A stretch of DNA of 44,146 bases from Saccharopolyspora soli (GTDB lineage: Bacteria; Actinomycetota; Actinomycetes; Mycobacteriales; Pseudonocardiaceae): NCBI RefSeq assembly GCF_022678645.1, contig NZ_JALBWV010000068.1:1-44146 (forward strand). The letters are read 5' to 3'. Of this stretch, positions 40,751-44,146 are shown one piece after another. The position numbers were made by a program, and so were the translations under genes. Within the stretch, counting starts at the first letter, position 1; each line of letters begins with the position of its first letter. The notes below the pieces were generated by a model that worked only from the letters and a program-made list of their open reading frames with translations, ran no database searches and was not told the origin of the DNA.

Positions 40751-41761
40751 TCAGAGCAGCCTCAACTGTCGCAGCACGTCTCGCGCGGGCTCGTCCGCAC
40801 CCTGCACCGCGACTGCTCCTGACTCGGCAGACCACCAAGCGACGCACAGCGCGCGAAGGGCGGAAAGCGCATCCCCTGGTTGTTCTCCGGCCTGGGCGGA
40901 CAGTTCCAGCGACTTGGTGTCCACTCGGACCTGCCACGCTGGCTGCGCACCGATCGCGACCTGGGCGGGTGACTGGTGCAGTCCCCGCAGATCGGCGGCG
41001 ACGTAGTCGGGCCGCATGTCGGCGGTCGCTTCGAGCAGTTCCCGAGCCGTGCTGACGCCGGTGAGCACCATCAGCGACGGCATTTCGGCCTTCACCGCAC
41101 CCGCTATGTCGGTGTCGAGCCGGTCGCCCACCATCAGCGGTGCGGCGGCCCCGGCCGAGGCGACCGCCCGGTCCAGCAGCGGGCGCTCCGGCTTGCCCGC
41201 CACCAACGGGTCCTGGTCGGTCGCGGCTCGCAACGCCTCGACCAGCGCACCGTTTCCGGGCACCTCACCGCGCTCGGTCGGCAGGGTGCGGTCGCCGTTG
41301 CACGCCACCCACAGCGCACCGGCGCGAATCGCCAGGCAGGCTTCCACGAGGTCGCGGTAAGTCGTCTCGGTGGAAATCCCCTGCACCACCGCGGCCGGGT
41401 CGGCGGCGAAGTCCCGAACCGGCACCAACCCCACTTTGTCCACTTCGGACTCCAGCGCGGCGGTACCGACCACCAGCACCTTCGACCCGGCGGGCAACTT
41501 CGCGGCCAGCACCGCGGCACCGGCCTGAGCGCTCGTGCTGACCTCGGTCGGCTCCGCGTGCAACCCGAGACCGATCAGGTGGTCGGCGACCGCCTGATCC
41601 GGCTTCGACGCGTTGTTGGTGACGTAGCGGACTGGGACCTCCCGCCGGTGCACCTCCCGGATCGCTTCCAGCGCACCGGGAACGAGTTCACCACCGCGGA
41701 ACACCGTGCCGTCGAGGTCGAACAGCACGACATCATGACCATCCAGCAACGTGCCGGTCAC
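40751..41761 (-). CDS. HAD-superfamily phosphatase, NagD/4-nitrophenylphosphatase type
   Basis: A 336-residue HAD IIA enzyme. Motif I is VVLFDLDGTVFRGG (Asp15, Asp17), motif II lies in YVTNNASKP, the cap follows, and motifs III-IV are in AGKPERPLLDRA and PLMVGDRLDTDIAGA. The last 75 residues (about 262-336) are an extra domain after the HAD core, seen in mycobacterial Rv1692, which is a glycerol-3-phosphate phosphatase. Dephosphorylation of glycerol 3-phosphate is therefore a fair guess. The GTG at 41761 overlaps the TGA of the repeat-protein gene by 4 bases, so the two are co-translated. Confidence 0.9.
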   Translation of the reverse strand: MTGTLLDGHDVVLFDLDGTVFRGGELVPGALEAIREVHRREVPVRYVTNNASKPDQAVADHLIGLGLHAEPTEVSTSAQAGAAVLAAKLPAGSKVLVVGTAALESEVDKVGLVPVRDFAADPAAVVQGISTETTYRDLVEACLAIRAGALWVACNGDRTLPTERGEVPGNGALVEALRAATDQDPLVAGKPERPLLDRAVASAGAAAPLMVGDRLDTDIAGAVKAEMPSLMVLTGVSTARELLEATADMRPDYVAADLRGLHQSPAQVAIGAQPAWQVRVDTKSLELSAQAGEQPGDALSALRALCVAWWSAESGAVAVQGADEPARDVLRQLRLL

Positions 41762-43839
41762 TGCGCTCGTGCTCCTCCTGCGTTGTCCGCATCGCCGTCG
41801 GTGTTCTCCGGAGCAGCCGTCTGCTCTTCCGACCGCTCCGCGGTCTCGTCCGTCCCGGCCTCTTCAGGCTCCGCACCGTCTTCTTCGGCATCGTCGCGCT
41901 CGTCGTCGAAATCGTCGTCGACCAAGGCGGCTTCGTCGTCGAAGTCGTCGTCGGCTTCGGCAGCCGCTTCGGCTTCGGTGACTAGTTCCTCGACCACATC
42001 CGGACCGCCCAACTGCGCGGCCAGCTCTTCGAGACGATCGGCAGCGTCCGTCTCGTCATCGTCATCTGCGTGCGCGGCGTGCACGAACCAGGTGAAGGCA
42101 TCCCGTTCGCGCCCGGCGGCCAGCAGATTGTCCGCGTATGCGTAGAACAGGCGCGCGCTCCACGGCTCCTGGCGTCGCGGGTCGAGCTCCGCAATCTGCA
42201 GGCTCACCACCGAGGCATCGATCTCGCCCAGGTCTCGGCGGGCACCCGCAGCGACGATGCGCAGCTCGACCGCGTCCTCCTGGTCGAGCTGGCTGGCCTC
42301 CTCGCTGCGGCTGAGCTCCACCGCGCGTTCTGGCCGCCCCATCGCCCGCTCGCAATCGGCCATGATCGCCAGGTGGCCGGGTCCGCCAGCCATGCGCCGG
42401 ACGGCCCGCAGCTCGGCGAGCGCCTCGTTCCACTCGCCCGCCAGGTAGGCGCTAAGACCGTTGGCTTCCCGGATCGAGGGAATGCGGGGGGCGCGTTGCC
42501 GCGCGTAGCGGGCGTGCTCCAGGGCCTGCTCCGGCTCCGAGTCGATCAGCTGACCGGCCGCGATCAGGTGCAGCGCGACCTTGTCGGCCAATCCCTTGGG
42601 CAAGGTGAGCAGTTCGCGCCGGATTTCGATGTCCAACTCCGAGGGCTCCAGGCCCTCGGGCAGCTCGGGTTCCCGCTTCTGCGCCGACTCGGCGACCGCG
42701 TCGTCACGAGATTCCGGCTTTGGCGAGTCCTGCCGGTGGCCGCTGTGATCCCGCCGAGCCCCACCCCGGCGGTCGCCGGCGCGGTCGTTCCGATCCGGGC
42801 GACCGCCCCGGTCCCGGTCGAACCGGTCATCCCGGCGGGGTCGGTCGTCACGGCGGGGTCGGTCATCCCGGCGCGGCCGATCGTCACGGCGGGGTCGGTC
42901 GTCAGGCCGTCGGTCGTCTCGGCGATCACCGCGCGACCGGTCGTCACGGCCCCGGTCCTCGAATCGAGGCTTGCCCTGCCGGTCGTCGCGACGCCCGTAG
43001 CTACCGCGCCGATCTTCGCGGAAGCCACCGCGTCCCCGGTCATCACGCCGATCCTCGCGGTTGTCCCGGCGGAAGTCGCCACGGTCCCGATCGTCGCGAC
43101 GGAAATCATCGCGGCGCGGCCGGTCATCGCGACGGAAATCGCCGCGTCCCCGATCATCACGCCCGCGATCATCACGGCGGAAATCGCCACGCCCGCGATC
43201 ATCACGGCGGAAGTCACCACGCCCACGATCATCACGCCCACGATCGTCACGGCGGAAATCGCCACGCCCACGATCATCACGACCGCGATCGTCGCGACGG
43301 AAATCGCCACGCCCACGATCATCACGCCCACGATCGTCACGGCGGAAATCGCCACGGCGCGGCCGGTCATCGCGACGGAAATCGCCGCGTCCCCGATCAT
43401 CACGCCTGCGGTCGTCGCGGCGGAAACCACCGCGGTCATCCTTGCGATCGTCGAAGCCACGACCCCGGTTGTCCTGCGAGTCGTATCGGCGGGGCCGGTC
43501 ATCACGGCGGTAGCCGCCGCGGTCATCCCGGTAGCCGCCGGACCGGCGGTCCTGGCCGCTCTGCCCGCGAGATCGGTCACGGCCGAAGTTGTCGCGACCA
43601 CCCCGGTCTTCCCGGAAGTCGCGGTTGTTGCGACCATCGCGGTTGTTGCGGTCGTCGCGATCATCGCGGGAGCCGCGGTTGTCGCGGTCGCCGAACCGGC
43701 GCGAGCCACCGCCACCGGCACGGTCTCGGCGAGGACCGCCCGAACCGCGGCGATCGAAGTTTCCACGGCCGCCTTGGCCGCCTCGGCCGGTACCGGCCCC
43801 GCGGCGAGGACCGCCGCGCTTGTCATCGGAACCGGACAC
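41758..43839 (-). CDS. Arg/Asp/Gly-repeat protein with TPR domain and acidic tail
   Basis: A 693-residue protein. The GTG at 43839 has AGGAGG five bases upstream and gives VSGSDDKRGGPRRGAG; the longer upstream frame runs into rRNA terminator sequence and is not coding. Residues 1-370 are an extreme low-complexity region built from RGG, RDDRG and RGDFRRDDRG units, like RNA-binding disordered regions. Residues 396-600 are helical TPR-like repeats (ELDIEIRRELLTLPKGLADK, GLSAYLAGEWNEALAELRAV, LFYAYADNLLAAGRERDAF). Residues 600-693 are strongly acidic (DDDFDDEAALVDDDFDDERDD). The homologous position in M. tuberculosis (Rv1691) is also a TPR protein. RNA or ribosome association is inferred from composition and from the 5S rRNA gene next door. 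Confidence 0.83.
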   Translation of the reverse strand: MSGSDDKRGGPRRGAGTGRGGQGGRGNFDRRGSGGPRRDRAGGGGSRRFGDRDNRGSRDDRDDRNNRDGRNNRDFREDRGGRDNFGRDRSRGQSGQDRRSGGYRDDRGGYRRDDRPRRYDSQDNRGRGFDDRKDDRGGFRRDDRRRDDRGRGDFRRDDRPRRGDFRRDDRGRDDRGRGDFRRDDRGRDDRGRGDFRRDDRGRDDRGRGDFRRDDRGRGDFRRDDRGRDDRGRGDFRRDDRPRRDDFRRDDRDRGDFRRDNREDRRDDRGRGGFREDRRGSYGRRDDRQGKPRFEDRGRDDRSRGDRRDDRRPDDRPRRDDRPRRDDRPRRDDRPRRDDRFDRDRGGRPDRNDRAGDRRGGARRDHSGHRQDSPKPESRDDAVAESAQKREPELPEGLEPSELDIEIRRELLTLPKGLADKVALHLIAAGQLIDSEPEQALEHARYARQRAPRIPSIREANGLSAYLAGEWNEALAELRAVRRMAGGPGHLAIMADCERAMGRPERAVELSRSEEASQLDQEDAVELRIVAAGARRDLGEIDASVVSLQIAELDPRRQEPWSARLFYAYADNLLAAGRERDAFTWFVHAAHADDDDETDAADRLEELAAQLGGPDVVEELVTEAEAAAEADDDFDDEAALVDDDFDDERDDAEEDGAEPEEAGTDETAERSEEQTAAPENTDGDADNAGGARAQ
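43065..43425 (-). repeat. In-frame tandem repeats of 30 and 45 bp in the RGD/RDDRG region
   Basis: About eight copies of a 30-base unit coding RGDFRRDDRG, several extended to 45 bases by an RDDRG insert, follow one another within the TPR-protein gene. Period is always a multiple of three, so the frame is kept. Copies are nearly identical at DNA level, which suggests recent expansion by slippage or unequal exchange. Confidence 0.82.
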
Positions 43840-43996
43840 CGAACCTCCTGAAGCAGAAATACGAAAAAACTGAAGTCCCCCAAGCGTAGTCCCACCTGGA
43901 GGCAGGGCGCGGCAGTGGCCGCCCTGATGTGAGCAGGGGCAACTCGTGTGGGGCGTGATGTGCTCGCCCATCCCGCACGATGATGTTGAGCATGCG

Positions 43997-44055
43997 AAAA
44001 AGGGCCGACCGGAAAGCTCCATCCACGAACGGACAGAACCTTCCCAGCCGACCCT
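43997..44055 (-). terminator. Intrinsic terminator of the rRNA operon
   Basis: On the minus strand a 16-base stem (44055-44040 with 44016-44001, four G-T wobbles) with a 23-base loop is followed by TTTTT (44001-43997). It lies 16 bases after the inferred 5S rRNA 3' end. It is the only classical T-tract terminator I see in the window. Confidence 0.85.
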
Positions 44056-44070
44056 CTTTCTGAATGTATT

Positions 44071-44146
44071 GTGTCGGTGGTGTCTTACTCTCCCACACCC
44101 TGGCGGGTGCAGTACCATCAGCGCTGGGGAGCTTAGCTACCGGGTT
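44071..44146 (-). rRNA. rrf: 5S ribosomal RNA, 3' part (partial)
   Basis: On the minus strand the end of the window reads AACCCGGTAGCTAAGCTCCC, then the GATGGTACTGCA segment and GGGTGTGGGAGAGTAAG, ending in CCACCGACAC near 44071. These are the conserved loop and helix sequences of bacterial 5S rRNA. The 3' end is placed where the terminal helix strand would stop. The 5' part lies beyond the window. Confidence 0.93.

Noticed and set aside
43065..43425. Regularly spaced repeats that resemble a CRISPR array.
   Set aside because: The spacers are not unique, the units are in frame with a protein, the period is 30/45 bases with no 24-40 base unique spacers, and no cas genes are nearby.
42070..43889. 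Plus-strand frames of 593 and 389 codons and a minus-strand 443-codon frame across the RGD repeat.
   Set aside because: A repeat with a period of three times ten or fifteen bases stays open in every frame. Only the frame with AGGAGG-GTG has a TPR domain.
43840..44118. Extension of the repeat protein's open frame to position 44118.
   Set aside because: It would run through the rRNA terminator into the 5S rRNA gene. The strong ribosome site before the GTG at 43839 marks the true start.

Overview
The window is high-GC, gene-dense actinobacterial chromosome. The right half carries the conserved order known from Mycobacterium tuberculosis (Rv1691-Rv1713 region): TPR protein, HAD phosphatase, tlyA, NAD kinase, recN, steA, steB/mctB-like, pyrG, Nudix, xerD, parA-like, scpA, scpB, rluB-like, cmk, der. 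Protein style and base composition suggest a member of the Pseudonocardiaceae, perhaps Saccharopolyspora; this is inference. A 5S rRNA gene and its terminator lie at the right edge, so an rRNA operon ends here.

Layout from the left. At 1-1383 are the end of an IPP isomerase gene and a siderophore-binding lipoprotein gene behind an iron box. At 1508-2806 is a membrane-anchored ACT-GNAT protein. At 2876-11538 is a carbohydrate catabolic locus: six leftward genes (HAD phosphatase, 2-hydroxyacid dehydrogenase, FGGY kinase, DhaK-DhaL kinase, RpiB-like isomerase, class II aldolase) read away from a DeoR-type regulator gene, followed by a polyol-permease-type MFS transporter gene. The same 21-bp inverted repeat, ATTAAC-N9-GTTAAT, stands at both promoters, which ties the parts into one regulon. 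The substrate is not known; a C4 or C5 polyol or ketose fits best.

At 11606-16844 is a cell-surface glycosylation locus: a polyprenyl-phosphate glycosyltransferase (GtrB/CsbB type), a fusion of a GtrA-type flippase with a large YfhO-like membrane glycosyltransferase, and a secreted PIG-L deacetylase carrying a beta-propeller-like domain. I read it as a machine that exports an N-acetyl sugar, attaches it outside the membrane and then de-N-acetylates it. A long hairpin at 11589-11641 separates it from the transporter gene.

At 17130-21790 are a DPP-IV-type peptidase, an aldo/keto reductase and a NarL-type two-component system. At 21881-24701 der, plsC and cmk overlap by GTGA junctions. A divergent pair at 24864-26630 encodes an RCK_C protein and a CPA2 antiporter. 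From 26686 to 43839 all genes run leftward in tightly overlapping groups for chromosome segregation (ParA-like, a probable ribbon-helix-helix protein, ScpA, ScpB), recombination, nucleotide metabolism, cell separation (SteA/SteB), repair, NAD phosphorylation and ribosome methylation. The last is an RNA-binding-like, extremely Arg/Asp/Gly-rich repeat protein with TPRs.

The two regions most worth follow-up are the polyol/ketose regulon and the GtrB / GtrA-YfhO / PIG-L locus.
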